64,000 bases of DNA, taken from assembly GCF_003001815.1 (NCBI RefSeq), contig NZ_PVMZ01000021.1:124001-188000 (forward strand), written 5' to 3'. The translations under genes and the position numbers were made by a program. Below are positions 1 through 7,541 of the stretch, in pieces (the stretch's first letter is position 1; each line of letters starts with the position of its first letter). Under the pieces are notes generated by a model, which was not told the DNA's origin, made no database searches, and saw only the letters and a program-made list of their open reading frames with translations. The stretch is from Actinoplanes italicus (GTDB lineage Bacteria > Actinomycetota > Actinomycetes > Mycobacteriales > Micromonosporaceae).

Positions 1-270
1 GTGCGGCCGCTCGACCGGCCGCCCGTCGACGTCGACGCGTGCGACCGCTCCGGTGACCGCCACGACGGTCGCCTCCGCGAACCGAAGGGTGCAGCCGAGC
101 AGGGTGGTCTCCAGCCCGGCCGTGTCGTCGGGGTTGCCGACGAATCGGTTGGCGAGTCGCAGGGCCTGTTCGTCGAGCGCTCCGGAACGGGGCACGCCGA
201 GGTGCGCCCAGCCCGGTCGGCCCAGGTCCTGCACGGTGGTCAGCGGCCCGGCCCGCAGCACCGTGATCAT
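1..270 (-). CDS. pxpC: 5-oxoprolinase subunit C (biotin-dependent carboxyltransferase family), partial
   Basis: The first 90 codons of a gene whose 3' end lies beyond the left edge. The N-terminus reads MITVLRAGPLTTVQDLGRPG and continues with WAHLGVPRSGALD, the hallmark opening of the PxpC/KipA family (also the allophanate hydrolase subunit 2 fold). PxpC works with PxpB and PxpA in ATP-dependent opening of 5-oxoproline to glutamate in the cytoplasm. The ATG overlaps the TGA of the upstream pxpB (ATGA, 267-270), so the two are translationally coupled. A KipA-like role (sporulation kinase inhibitor partner) is the older alternative name. Family call is secure; substrate is inferred. Confidence 0.9.
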   Translation of the reverse strand, partial: MITVLRAGPLTTVQDLGRPGWAHLGVPRSGALDEQALRLANRFVGNPDDTAGLETTLLGCTLRFAEATVVAVTGAVARVDVDGRPVERPH

Positions 271-872
271 GCCGCCACCAGGTGGACGCGAGTCCCGGGT
301 GTGAGGAGTGCGGGCTGCTCACGCCGTACGTCAAAGAGGTTTTGATCGGTCCGCCCGACGAGCCGCCACCCGCCCGGAGACGCGGTGGGATAGATGCCCG
401 CGTAGCCGCCGGCCAGGGCGACCGCGCCGGCCGGAACGCGAGGCCGCGGAGCGGCGAGCCGGGGAACCGCCCACGCGTCCGGAAGTCCGCGCAGATAGGC
501 GAAACCGGGCGCGAAGCCGGAGAAGGCGACGCTCAGCGGAGTCTCGACCAGACGCCGCACCGCCTCGTCGGCGGTGACGTCCCACAGTCCGGCGACCGAC
601 TCGAGATCGTCGCCGTCGAAGATCGTCGGGATCTGCACGAGAGGACCTTCGGCCCGAATCTCCCCGTGCCCGGGTTCCCATTCGGGTAGAAGTTCGGCGG
701 TGCCGGGGGCCACGCCGTCGAGCAGGACGGTCCGGGCACCGGGCACGATCTCCACCGCTCGGAGCTCACCGGTTTCGCGACGTCTCCACAGCTCAGCGCG
801 CCAATCCTCGACCCGGTCGGCATCCGCGCACTCAATCAGTAGTCCGGCCGCTCCCACCCGTCGTATCTTCAT
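267..872 (-). CDS. pxpB: 5-oxoprolinase subunit B (KipI/PxpB family)
   Basis: A 201-residue protein beginning MKIRRVGAAGLLIEC, matching the usual PxpB/KipI start. Its C-terminal half carries the conserved segments FSGFAPGFAYLRGLP, PRVPAGAVALAGGYAGIYP and SPGGWRLVGRT. It forms the catalytic complex with PxpC, encoded immediately downstream with an ATGA overlap. I chose the ATG at 872 rather than the TTG at 896 because it matches the family N-terminus and has AGGA about 10 bases upstream. The usual third subunit PxpA is not in view and would be expected left of the window. Related urea-carboxylase/allophanate hydrolase subunit 1 proteins share the fold, so the substrate is inferred. Confidence 0.9.
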   Translation of the reverse strand: MKIRRVGAAGLLIECADADRVEDWRAELWRRRETGELRAVEIVPGARTVLLDGVAPGTAELLPEWEPGHGEIRAEGPLVQIPTIFDGDDLESVAGLWDVTADEAVRRLVETPLSVAFSGFAPGFAYLRGLPDAWAVPRLAAPRPRVPAGAVALAGGYAGIYPTASPGGWRLVGRTDQNLFDVRREQPALLTPGTRVHLVAA

Positions 873-911
873 GAGGAAATCATCCTGCGGAGTCAACCGT
901 ATCGGGCATCA

Positions 912-926
912 CTACCCACTAGTAAC
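912..926. promoter_or_regulatory. Candidate operator, CTACC-N4-AGTAAC
   Basis: The sequence CTACCCACTAGTAAC lies 25 bases before the GTG of the hemolysin III gene and within the short divergent region facing pxpB. A possible -10 (TAACCT, 938-943) would place the start of transcription at or next to the GTG, so this palindrome would sit in the -35/-10 spacer. The same half-sites (TACC and AGTAA with four bases between) occur before the FadE5-like gene and etfD. It is seen in sequence; its use as an operator is inference. Confidence 0.45.
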
Positions 927-950
927 CTACGGTGCCGTAACCTGGAGCGC

Positions 951-1628
951 GTGACGACCTCAGCCCCGTTTCGGATGAAGCCGACCGACCTCGGCAAGCC
1001 GCGACTACGCGGCCGGTTGCATCAGTACGCGTTCTTCGTCGCCCTGGTCTGCGGCGTCGTGCTCAGCTCGATAGCGCTGAGCAGGCCCGGCATCGCGCCG
1101 TTCCTCAGCTGCCTGATCTACAGCATCACGGTCTGTGGCCTGTTCGGCACGAGCGCCCTCTACCACCGGCGGGTCTGGAGCGAACGCGGCTACCAGATCA
1201 TGCGACGGGCCGACCACTCGATGATCTTCATCTTCATCGCCGGCAGCTACACGCCATTCTGCGTCCTCCTGCTGGAGGGCACCCAGCAGGTCGTCCTGCT
1301 GAGCCTGGTCTGGGGCGGCGCTGTCGGTGGTGTGGCGCTGAAGATGATCTGGCCACACCTGCCGCGCTGGGCCGGTGCGCCGCTCTACGTCGCGCTCGGC
1401 TGGGTGGCCGTCGCGATCATTCCCGAGGTGCTGCACGTCGGCGGGGTCACCTGCCTGGTGCTGCTCCTCGTGGGCGGCGCGATATACACGATCGGCGCGG
1501 TGTTCTACGCGCTGCGGCGGCCCAACCCGTGGCCGACCGTTTTCGGTCACCACGAGTTCTTCCACGCCTGCACACTGGTCGCGGCGATCTGTCACCACAT
1601 CGCCGTCTACTTCGCTCTGTACGCGTAA
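951..1628 (+). CDS. Hemolysin III / PAQR-family membrane protein
   Basis: A 225-residue integral membrane protein with about seven hydrophobic segments. It shows the HlyIII/PAQR landmarks: SALYHRRVWS with the RRADHSMIFIFIAGSYTPF segment after it, and GHHEFFHACTLVAAICHH near the C-terminus. These supply the conserved Asp and His residues that bind zinc in the family. Bacterial members are linked to membrane homeostasis more than to true haemolysis, and the substrate is unknown. The GTG start has no Shine-Dalgarno, and TAACCT at 938-943 could give a leaderless message. It is transcribed divergently from pxpBC and ends at a strong bidirectional terminator. Confidence 0.88.
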   Translation: MTTSAPFRMKPTDLGKPRLRGRLHQYAFFVALVCGVVLSSIALSRPGIAPFLSCLIYSITVCGLFGTSALYHRRVWSERGYQIMRRADHSMIFIFIAGSYTPFCVLLLEGTQQVVLLSLVWGGAVGGVALKMIWPHLPRWAGAPLYVALGWVAVAIIPEVLHVGGVTCLVLLLVGGAIYTIGAVFYALRRPNPWPTVFGHHEFFHACTLVAAICHHIAVYFALYA

Positions 1629-1650
1629 GAGATCTGTAGGCGTAAGAGAT

Positions 1651-1678
1651 CGGCCCGGACTCCGAGGAGTCCGGGCCG
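1651..1678. terminator. Bidirectional intrinsic terminator
   Basis: A perfect 13-bp stem (CGGCCCGGACTCC and its complement) with a two-base loop lies between the convergent hemolysin III and DUF6458 genes. It has no strong T-tract on either side, as is common in actinobacteria. Confidence 0.8.
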
Positions 1679-1685
1679 TCGTGCG

Positions 1686-1964
1686 TCAGGAGTACGCCGG
1701 GGGAGGCGGCGGCGGGACGTCGTCCCGACGGACTTCGCGGTACTCGGTGGTGTGCCCCACCCCGGCGACCGGGGCCTGCGTCCGCGTCACCACGGTGCGG
1801 CGACGATTGCTCCAGAACGCCAGCGTGATGACCAGGCCGGCCAGCCCGGCCAGCATCAGGATCCAGCCGATCACGCCGATGTCGAGACCACTGATGTCCG
1901 CCTCCACGGCGAACGCCAGGATCGCCCCCACGGCGAGCAGGAAAATGCTTGCACCGATACCCAT
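1686..1964 (-). CDS. DUF6458-family small membrane protein
   Basis: A 92-residue protein that starts MGIGASIFLLAVGAILAFAV, followed by a second transmembrane helix (GVIGWILMLAGLAGLVI) and a basic RRR stretch. The cytoplasmic tail is short and ends in a run of six prolines. This two-helix layout with the MGIG start is typical of the actinobacterial DUF6458 family, whose function is not known. The start is supported by GGAGGG six bases upstream; a longer in-frame extension reaching 2426 overlaps the divergent SixA-like gene and is rejected. Confidence 0.82.
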   Translation of the reverse strand: MGIGASIFLLAVGAILAFAVEADISGLDIGVIGWILMLAGLAGLVITLAFWSNRRRTVVTRTQAPVAGVGHTTEYREVRRDDVPPPPPPAYS

Positions 1965-2078
1965 CGGACCCTCCTCGAATGGTGTCCGCGCGGCCGTGCG
2001 AGCTCGCTCGACCGTGATGAATGCGTCGGTCGACCGTTTACCCGTCCACGTCGAATCCCAATCAGGCAAGCTGTACCG

Positions 2079-2597
2079 ATGACCACGCGGACGCTCATCC
2101 TGCTGCGGCACTCCAAGGCGGAGGTACCCGGCGACTTCGACGACTTCGACCGTGCTCTCAGTGAACGGGGCGGTGCCGACGCCGACGCGGCCGGCGCCTG
2201 GCTGGTGGACGAGCGGCTGCACCCTGACCTGGTGATCTGCTCGCCGGCCAAGCGCACCCGGCAGACCTGGCAGAACGCGGCGATCGCGCTGGCACAGGGC
2301 CGGTCCGGTCAGCCGATGCCCGAGGTCCATTACCCGGAGTCGCTGTATCTGGGCCGCAGTGGTGAGGTGTTCGACCTGCTGCACGACGTTCCGGACACGG
2401 CTCGAACGGTCCTGATCATCGGCCACAACCCGACGATGTCCGAAGTGTCCGCTCTGCTGCTACCGGACGAGCAGTACACCGGCACGGTCGTCGAGATGAA
2501 GACGTCCGGCCTGGCCGTCCACACCGGCGAGAAGCCGTGGTCTTCGGTGGAACCGGGTTCGATGCGTCTGTCCCGGTCCCACACCGCTCGCGGCTGA
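2079..2597 (+). CDS. SixA-like phosphohistidine phosphatase (histidine phosphatase superfamily)
   Basis: A 172-residue cytoplasmic enzyme with the branch-1 histidine phosphatase signature LILLRHSKAE near residue 10. The second catalytic histidine is in VLIIGHNPTMSEV, and the conserved arginine is in SPAKRTRQTW. The RHSKAE variant is typical of the SixA group, which dephosphorylates histidine on signalling proteins in E. coli; the target here is unknown. The ATG at 2079 is chosen because the protein then starts two residues before the beta-strand leading to the RHG-type motif. It is divergent from the DUF6458 gene and convergent with the subtilase, whose stop lies three bases away. Confidence 0.87.
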   Translation: MTTRTLILLRHSKAEVPGDFDDFDRALSERGGADADAAGAWLVDERLHPDLVICSPAKRTRQTWQNAAIALAQGRSGQPMPEVHYPESLYLGRSGEVFDLLHDVPDTARTVLIIGHNPTMSEVSALLLPDEQYTGTVVEMKTSGLAVHTGEKPWSSVEPGSMRLSRSHTARG

Positions 2598-2600
2598 GTC

Positions 2601-5093
2601 CTACCTCCGGTACCAGGTCCGGGTGCTCGTGTATTTCACGTTACCGAGCCTGTCGTACGCCCGGACCTGCACCTTCATCGTCTTCTTCTGCTTGCTCGCA
2701 TTGAAACTGAGCACGTAGCCGGAGGCGGCGTCACGGGACACGACCTTGCCGTTGACGAGCAGCTCGACCCGGGCGACACCGCTCGGGTCGGTCGCTTTCA
2801 CGTACGCCCTGGTCGTGCCCTTGATCTTTGCCTTGTTCTTCGGCGCCTTCGTGATCGTCACCGTCGGCCCGGCGTTGTCGGCGATCACCGTCCGGGTGTA
2901 GGTCCTGGTGTTGCCGAGCCTGTCGGTGAGCCGCCAGGTCAGTTTGACGTTTCCGCTGTACGAGCCGGTCCGCACCGCCAGCGCGTACGGCGCCGTGGTG
3001 TCGGCTCCCAGGTACCGGCCGTCGACCCAGAGTTCCGCCCGCGCCACGCCGGAGACGTCGGCCACGCCGCCCAAGCCGGTGGTGAACGTGCCCCGGACCC
3101 GGGCCGCGGCCGCCGGGTTCATCGAGGTCGCCGTGGGGCCGTCATTGTCGACGACCACCTTCCGGACGAGCTCGGTCCGGTTGCCGACCCGGTCCTCGGC
3201 GATCACGCGGATCTCACCGTTCGCCGGCGGGACGATGGTGGCCGCCCACATCGGAGTGTCTCCGAGCTGCGTCATCGGCGTCCCGTTGGCGGTGACCCGC
3301 AGTTGCTCGGCGGTCGACGCTGCCGTGTAGAGCACATCGGCCGGGCCGCGCACGTGCGCACCCGCGACCGGGTTCGTGATCGCTCCGCCCGGTGCAACGT
3401 CGTCCACCTCGACGGTCCGGGTCATGTCGGTGAGGTTGCCGGCGACGTCGTAGACGTTGAGGTGGATGACGCCGAGCGAGTTCGGTGTGACCCGCCCGGT
3501 CCACCGCCGCGGCGCGGTCTGCGTCAGGGCGACGTCGTTGGCCCGCACCAGCTTGAGTTGCTCGGCGGTCGCGGCGGTGAAGACGAAGTCGATCGGTCCG
3601 CCCGGCACGAGCTCACCCTCGAGCGGGGCGTCGATGGTGCCGGTCGGCGGCGTGGAGTCGATCATCACGGTCGCGGTTCGCTCGGCCATCCGTCCGGCGT
3701 AGTCGTAGACCCGGAAGGTGTAGGTCAGCGACCCGTTCCGCCCGGTCGGCGGCGTGACCGTCGCCGGGGACTCCCACATGTGGTTCCGCCGGACAATCTT
3801 GCCCTCGAACTCCACTTCGGAACGACTGATGGCGTGGTCCTCGGAGATCCGCGGAGTGGGGGTGAACTGCCATCCGGGCAGCACCTCGTTCCCGGACGGC
3901 GTGATCGACGTGATCACCGGGCCGGTCTCGTCCACCGCGCCCAGGCTGTGGAGGAGGCCCGCCGCGTCGAGGGCCGGCGCGTCCTCGGCCTCCATGCGGC
4001 CGCCCCGGCCGGCTGAGGCCAGAACCGCTGCCCGCAGGCCCGCCGCGTCCAGTTCCGGCTTCACCGAGAGGCCGAGCGCGGCGGTGCCGGACACCAGCGC
4101 CGCCGAGGTGGAGGTGCCGGCCAGCATCTCGGCCTGCGACTTGGCGTTCAACGCGAGATAGCCCCGGTCGGCCGCGATGTCGACCCACGGGGCCGAGTTC
4201 GCGCCGTTCCGGTTCGAGGCGTTGAGCGGGCGCCCGTACCACCCTGCCGAGCCCACGGCCAGCACCGGCTCGAACGCCGCCGGGTAGTGCGGGGCGAGGC
4301 TGGAGTCGTCACCCGCCGAGGCGATCAGGAGTGAACCGGCCTCGCTCGCCAGCCCGACGGCCTCTTCGAGCACACGGCTGCGGGTGGGCGTGCTCAGTGA
4401 CAGGTTGATGATCTGCGCGTCCTGCCGGGCGGCCCACACGATGCCGGAGGCCACGGTCGACGCGTACCCGGTCGCGGGCCCGGCCTCCTGGTGGCCCAGC
4501 ACCCGGACCGGGAGCACGGAGCACCCGCCGCAGACGCCCACCCCGCCGAGCTGGTTGCCGTGCTGGGCGGCGATGGTGTTGGCGACCAGGGTGCCGTGGT
4601 CGTCGTCGTCGGCCGCGTCGGTGTCGCCGTCCACGAAGTCGTGGCCCGGAAGCAGCCGGGCGCCGCGCAGATCGTCGTTGGGCGAGACACCGCTGTCGAC
4701 GACCGCCACGGTGACCGACGGCTTGCCGATGCTCCAGGACCAGGCGACCGGGATCTGGTTGAACCAGCCGGAACCCCGGTTCGACGACTCGTTCGGGTCC
4801 GCGTCCGCGCTGACCACCGGGTCGACCTCGGCGTAACGCACGCTCGGATCGGCGGTCAGGGTGGCGAGCGCGGCCGCCCGGTCGGTGGCCGGCACGTTCA
4901 CCGTGATCGCCTCCAGGCCGGACACCGGACGCGCGTCGGAAGCACTCGCTCCGAGCAGCGCCACCACGGCGGCGGGATCGGCACGGGTGGTCAGGCCGAC
5001 GACGAGCCTGGTGGTCGAGGTGGCAGCCGCCGCTGGTGCCGCCACCAGGCCGGACATCAGGAGAGCAGCAAGAGAGGAAGAGACGATGCGCAC
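2601..5093 (-). CDS. Secreted S8 subtilisin-like serine peptidase with Ig-like repeats
   Basis: An 830-residue exported protease. Residues 1-24 form a signal peptide (MRIVSSSLAALLMSGLVAAP) and residues 28-95 resemble an inhibitor I9 propeptide. The peptidase domain supplies Asp133 (VAVVDSGVS), His166 (DDDDHGTLVA) and Ser328 (AGTSTSAALVSG). The position of the oxyanion-hole Asn (usually AGN) reads SAGDDSS, so Asp replaces Asn. From about residue 415 to the end there are four to five Ig-like/Big repeats, each opening with a form of 'D..GP' and containing DRLGN or DRVGN, likely for wall or matrix attachment. The GTG at 5093 is preferred: GGGGG lies upstream and the signal peptide then starts correctly. 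The odd active site leaves activity in doubt. Confidence 0.85.
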   Translation of the reverse strand: MRIVSSSLAALLMSGLVAAPAAAATSTTRLVVGLTTRADPAAVVALLGASASDARPVSGLEAITVNVPATDRAAALATLTADPSVRYAEVDPVVSADADPNESSNRGSGWFNQIPVAWSWSIGKPSVTVAVVDSGVSPNDDLRGARLLPGHDFVDGDTDAADDDDHGTLVANTIAAQHGNQLGGVGVCGGCSVLPVRVLGHQEAGPATGYASTVASGIVWAARQDAQIINLSLSTPTRSRVLEEAVGLASEAGSLLIASAGDDSSLAPHYPAAFEPVLAVGSAGWYGRPLNASNRNGANSAPWVDIAADRGYLALNAKSQAEMLAGTSTSAALVSGTAALGLSVKPELDAAGLRAAVLASAGRGGRMEAEDAPALDAAGLLHSLGAVDETGPVITSITPSGNEVLPGWQFTPTPRISEDHAISRSEVEFEGKIVRRNHMWESPATVTPPTGRNGSLTYTFRVYDYAGRMAERTATVMIDSTPPTGTIDAPLEGELVPGGPIDFVFTAATAEQLKLVRANDVALTQTAPRRWTGRVTPNSLGVIHLNVYDVAGNLTDMTRTVEVDDVAPGGAITNPVAGAHVRGPADVLYTAASTAEQLRVTANGTPMTQLGDTPMWAATIVPPANGEIRVIAEDRVGNRTELVRKVVVDNDGPTATSMNPAAAARVRGTFTTGLGGVADVSGVARAELWVDGRYLGADTTAPYALAVRTGSYSGNVKLTWRLTDRLGNTRTYTRTVIADNAGPTVTITKAPKNKAKIKGTTRAYVKATDPSGVARVELLVNGKVVSRDAASGYVLSFNASKQKKTMKVQVRAYDRLGNVKYTSTRTWYRR

Positions 5094-5185
5094 CGATGGC
5101 CCCCGTGCCCAATGATCCACATGAAAGTGATGATCATCGTAGCGCACGTCGATACGGCACCGTTGCCCCGTTGTCGTCAAACCGC

Positions 5186-5239
5186 TGAAAAGACTCAGGC
5201 CCGGCGGACGTCGTTGTCCGCCGGGCCTGAGTCTTTTCA
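5186..5239 (-). terminator. Long perfect intrinsic terminator after the acyl-CoA dehydrogenase gene
   Basis: A 24-bp perfect stem with a six-base loop (GTCGTT), flanked by A and T tracts (AAAAGACT...AGTCTTTT). It lies just downstream of the FadE5-like gene and isolates it from the subtilase gene on the same strand. The symmetry makes it work in both directions. Confidence 0.92.
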
Positions 5240-5259
5240 GGAGAGTGGGAAAAGCTTGA

Positions 5260-7116
5260 TCAGAACGCGTCCTCGTCCAGGTCCATCAGGTCGAGGGTGG
5301 TGTTCTCGATGATCCGGCGGTCGGCGCCGATCCGCGGCAGGATCTCGCGGACGAAGAACCGGGCCGCGGCCACCTTGCCGGAGTAGAACTTCTTGTCCGC
5401 CTCGGAGACCTCGCCGCCCAGGGCGGTCAGGGCCACCTCGGCCTGGCGCAGCAGCAGCCAGGCGAGGACCACGTCGCCGAGGGCGAGCAGGATCCGGCGC
5501 GAGCTAAGACCGATCTTGTAGAGCTCCCGCGCCTCGCCGTTGCCGACGGCCTGCAGCCAGCCCAGCGTGATGCCGAGGATGTTCTGCATCTCGCCGAGGG
5601 CCTTGCCGAGCCCGAGGCGCTCCTCCTTGAGCTGGCCGTTGCCGGCGTTGCTCTCGACGAAGGCCTGGATGTCGGCGGCGATCACACCGAGCGCCTGACC
5701 GTTGTCCTTGACGATCTTGCGGAAGATCAGGTCGAGGCTCTGGATCGCGGTCGTGCCCTCGTACAGGGTGTCGATCTTCGCGTCCCGGACGTACTGCTCC
5801 AGCGGGTAGTCCTGCAGGAAGCCGGAACCACCGAAGGTCTGCAGCGACTCGGCGCCGAGCAGTTCGTACGCCCGCTCGGATCCGACACCCTTGACCAGCG
5901 GGAGCAGGAAATCGTTGATCTTGTTGGCCTGCTTGGCGGCGTTCTCGTCACCGGCGGCCTGCGCGATGGCGACCTTGTCCTGCCAGGTCGCGGTGTAGAT
6001 GACCAGAGCACGCAGCGCCTCGGCGTACGCCTTCTGGGTCATCAGCGACCGGCGTACGTCCGGGTGGTGGGTGATCGTGACGCGCGGAGCGGCCTTGTCG
6101 CTGCTCTGCACCAGGTCGGCGCCCTGCACGCGGTTCTTCGCGTACTCGAGCGCGTTGAGGTAACCCGTCGACAGGGTCGCGATCGCCTTGGTGCCGACCA
6201 TCATCCGGGCGTTCTCGATGATCAGGAACATCTGCCGGATGCCCTGGTGCACCTCGCCGAGCAGCCAGCCCTTGGCCGGGGTGCCGTGCTCACCGAAGGT
6301 CATCTCGCACGTGTTGGAGACCTTGAGGCCCATCTTGTGCTCGACGTTGGTGGCGTAGACGCCGTTGCGCTCACCGAGCTCGCCGGTGGCCGGGTCGAAG
6401 TGGTACTTCGGCACGATGAAGAGCGAGAGGCCCTTGGTGCCGGGTCCGCCGACGCCCTCGACGCCCACCGGGCGGGCCAGGACGTAGTGGATGATGTTGT
6501 CGCTCAGGTCGTGCTCACCCGAGGTGATGAAGCGCTTGACGCCCTCGATGTGCCACGAGCCGTCCGGCTGCGGGATGGCGCGGGCACGGCCGGCGCCGAC
6601 GTCCGAACCGGCGTCCGGCTCGGTGAGGACCATGGTCGAGCCCCACTGCTTCTCGACGAAGAGCTTGGCCCACTCCTTCTGCTCCTCGGTGCCCTCGTGC
6701 CAGATGACATTGGCGAAGGACGGACCGGACGAGTACATCCAGATCGGGGCGTTGGCGCCCAGGATCTGCTCGGCGACGGCCCAGACGAGGCTCCGCGGCG
6801 CCGGGGTGCCACCCAGGCCGATCGGCAGGTCGAGGCGCCAGAACTCGGAAGCCATGAACTGCTCGAAGGACTTCTTGAACGACTCCGGCAGCGGCGCCGT
6901 GTGCGTCGCCGGGTCGAAGACCGGTGGGTTGCGGTCCGCGTCGGTGTAGCTGGCGGCGAGATCCTCCCGGGCCAACCGATCGACCTCGGCGAGCACGTCG
7001 CGGGCGCTCTCCAGGTCGAACTCGTCGAACGGCGCCTGGCCGAGCGACTTCTCCGCTCCGAAGACCTCGAACAGGTTGAACTGGAGGTCACGAAGGTTGC
7101 TCTTGTAGTGCGTCAT
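5260..7116 (-). CDS. Acyl-CoA dehydrogenase, FadE5-like
   Basis: A 618-residue flavoprotein of the long acyl-CoA dehydrogenase class (Mycobacterium FadE5 type), longer than the usual 380-390 residue enzymes because of an N-terminal segment (MTHYKSNLRDLQFNLFEVFG) and an extra C-terminal helical domain. FAD/substrate motifs include TMVLTEPDAGSDVGAGRA and GVKRFITSGEHD, and the C-terminal FAD/active-site region contains QTFGGSGFLQDYPLEQYVRD and IDTLYEGTTAIQSLDL. It oxidises acyl-CoA and passes electrons to ETF, then to a quinone-linked EtfD such as the one encoded at 19.1-21.3 kb. Two palindromes of the TTACC-N4-AGTAA type lie in its promoter region. It is monocistronic. Confidence 0.92.
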   Translation of the reverse strand: MTHYKSNLRDLQFNLFEVFGAEKSLGQAPFDEFDLESARDVLAEVDRLAREDLAASYTDADRNPPVFDPATHTAPLPESFKKSFEQFMASEFWRLDLPIGLGGTPAPRSLVWAVAEQILGANAPIWMYSSGPSFANVIWHEGTEEQKEWAKLFVEKQWGSTMVLTEPDAGSDVGAGRARAIPQPDGSWHIEGVKRFITSGEHDLSDNIIHYVLARPVGVEGVGGPGTKGLSLFIVPKYHFDPATGELGERNGVYATNVEHKMGLKVSNTCEMTFGEHGTPAKGWLLGEVHQGIRQMFLIIENARMMVGTKAIATLSTGYLNALEYAKNRVQGADLVQSSDKAAPRVTITHHPDVRRSLMTQKAYAEALRALVIYTATWQDKVAIAQAAGDENAAKQANKINDFLLPLVKGVGSERAYELLGAESLQTFGGSGFLQDYPLEQYVRDAKIDTLYEGTTAIQSLDLIFRKIVKDNGQALGVIAADIQAFVESNAGNGQLKEERLGLGKALGEMQNILGITLGWLQAVGNGEARELYKIGLSSRRILLALGDVVLAWLLLRQAEVALTALGGEVSEADKKFYSGKVAAARFFVREILPRIGADRRIIENTTLDLMDLDEDAF

Positions 7117-7144
7117 GGTGCTTGGCCCCGCTCTCCGGACGCGA

Positions 7145-7160
7145 GTTACCCGTCAGTAAC
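7145..7160. promoter_or_regulatory. Candidate operator 1 before the FadE5-like gene
   Basis: GTTACCCGTCAGTAAC, with inverted half-sites GTTAC and GTAAC. It lies 29 bases upstream of the ATG, just downstream of a plausible promoter (TTGTCG, 18 bases, TACAGT on the minus strand). The half-sites match those before etfD (21320-21336). TetR-type binding is an inference. Confidence 0.5.
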
Positions 7161-7169
7161 CCCACTGTA

Positions 7170-7183
7170 TTACTGATCGGTAG
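7170..7183. promoter_or_regulatory. Candidate operator 2 before the FadE5-like gene
   Basis: TTACTGATCGGTAG, the same motif in the opposite orientation (CTACC-GATC-AGTAA on the minus strand). It falls inside the spacer of the proposed promoter, so binding there would block RNA polymerase. Two copies in tandem strengthen the case for a real operator region. Confidence 0.48.
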
Positions 7184-7383
7184 CCATCGACAACCCGGCC
7201 AGGGTTTTCCGGCGAACCCACCGCTGAGGGCCCGTTGTCCGTCGGTTCGTGTGTCAAACGTCTCCGATCAGGTGGCAATCGATACAGCCGTTCGGCCATT
7301 TGCGGACTTCGACTCTCGATCCACGTATCGCGGGCGCAGGAGGTTCGTTTCACCGGATAGACAGCTACGAACAGGGGGACGCC

Positions 7384-7539
7384 ATGTTCGCCACGATCAA
7401 GAGCCTGATTCCGGAGCCGCGCCAGGCCAACCAGCCGCGCCACTACATCGGCCGGCATCGCCAGGCCGACCCTGTCCCACCGGTCCCGGCCCCGACCTCG
7501 CCGGCCGCACCTGTCGAGCCCGAGGACGACGCGGCCTGA
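7384..7539 (+). CDS. Small hypothetical protein, 51 residues
   Basis: A short gene with an unusually good ribosome binding site (AGGGGG, five bases before the ATG). The product begins MFATIKSLIPEPRQANQPRH, continues YIGRHRQAD and ends in a Pro/Ala-rich acidic tail. No signal peptide or membrane segment is seen. I do not recognise the family. It is divergent from the acyl-CoA dehydrogenase and convergent with the phosphatase gene, with only two bases between the stops, which fits a real compact gene. Evidence is the start context and spacing, not homology. Confidence 0.6.
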   Translation: MFATIKSLIPEPRQANQPRHYIGRHRQADPVPPVPAPTSPAAPVEPEDDAA

Positions 7540-7541
7540 CG

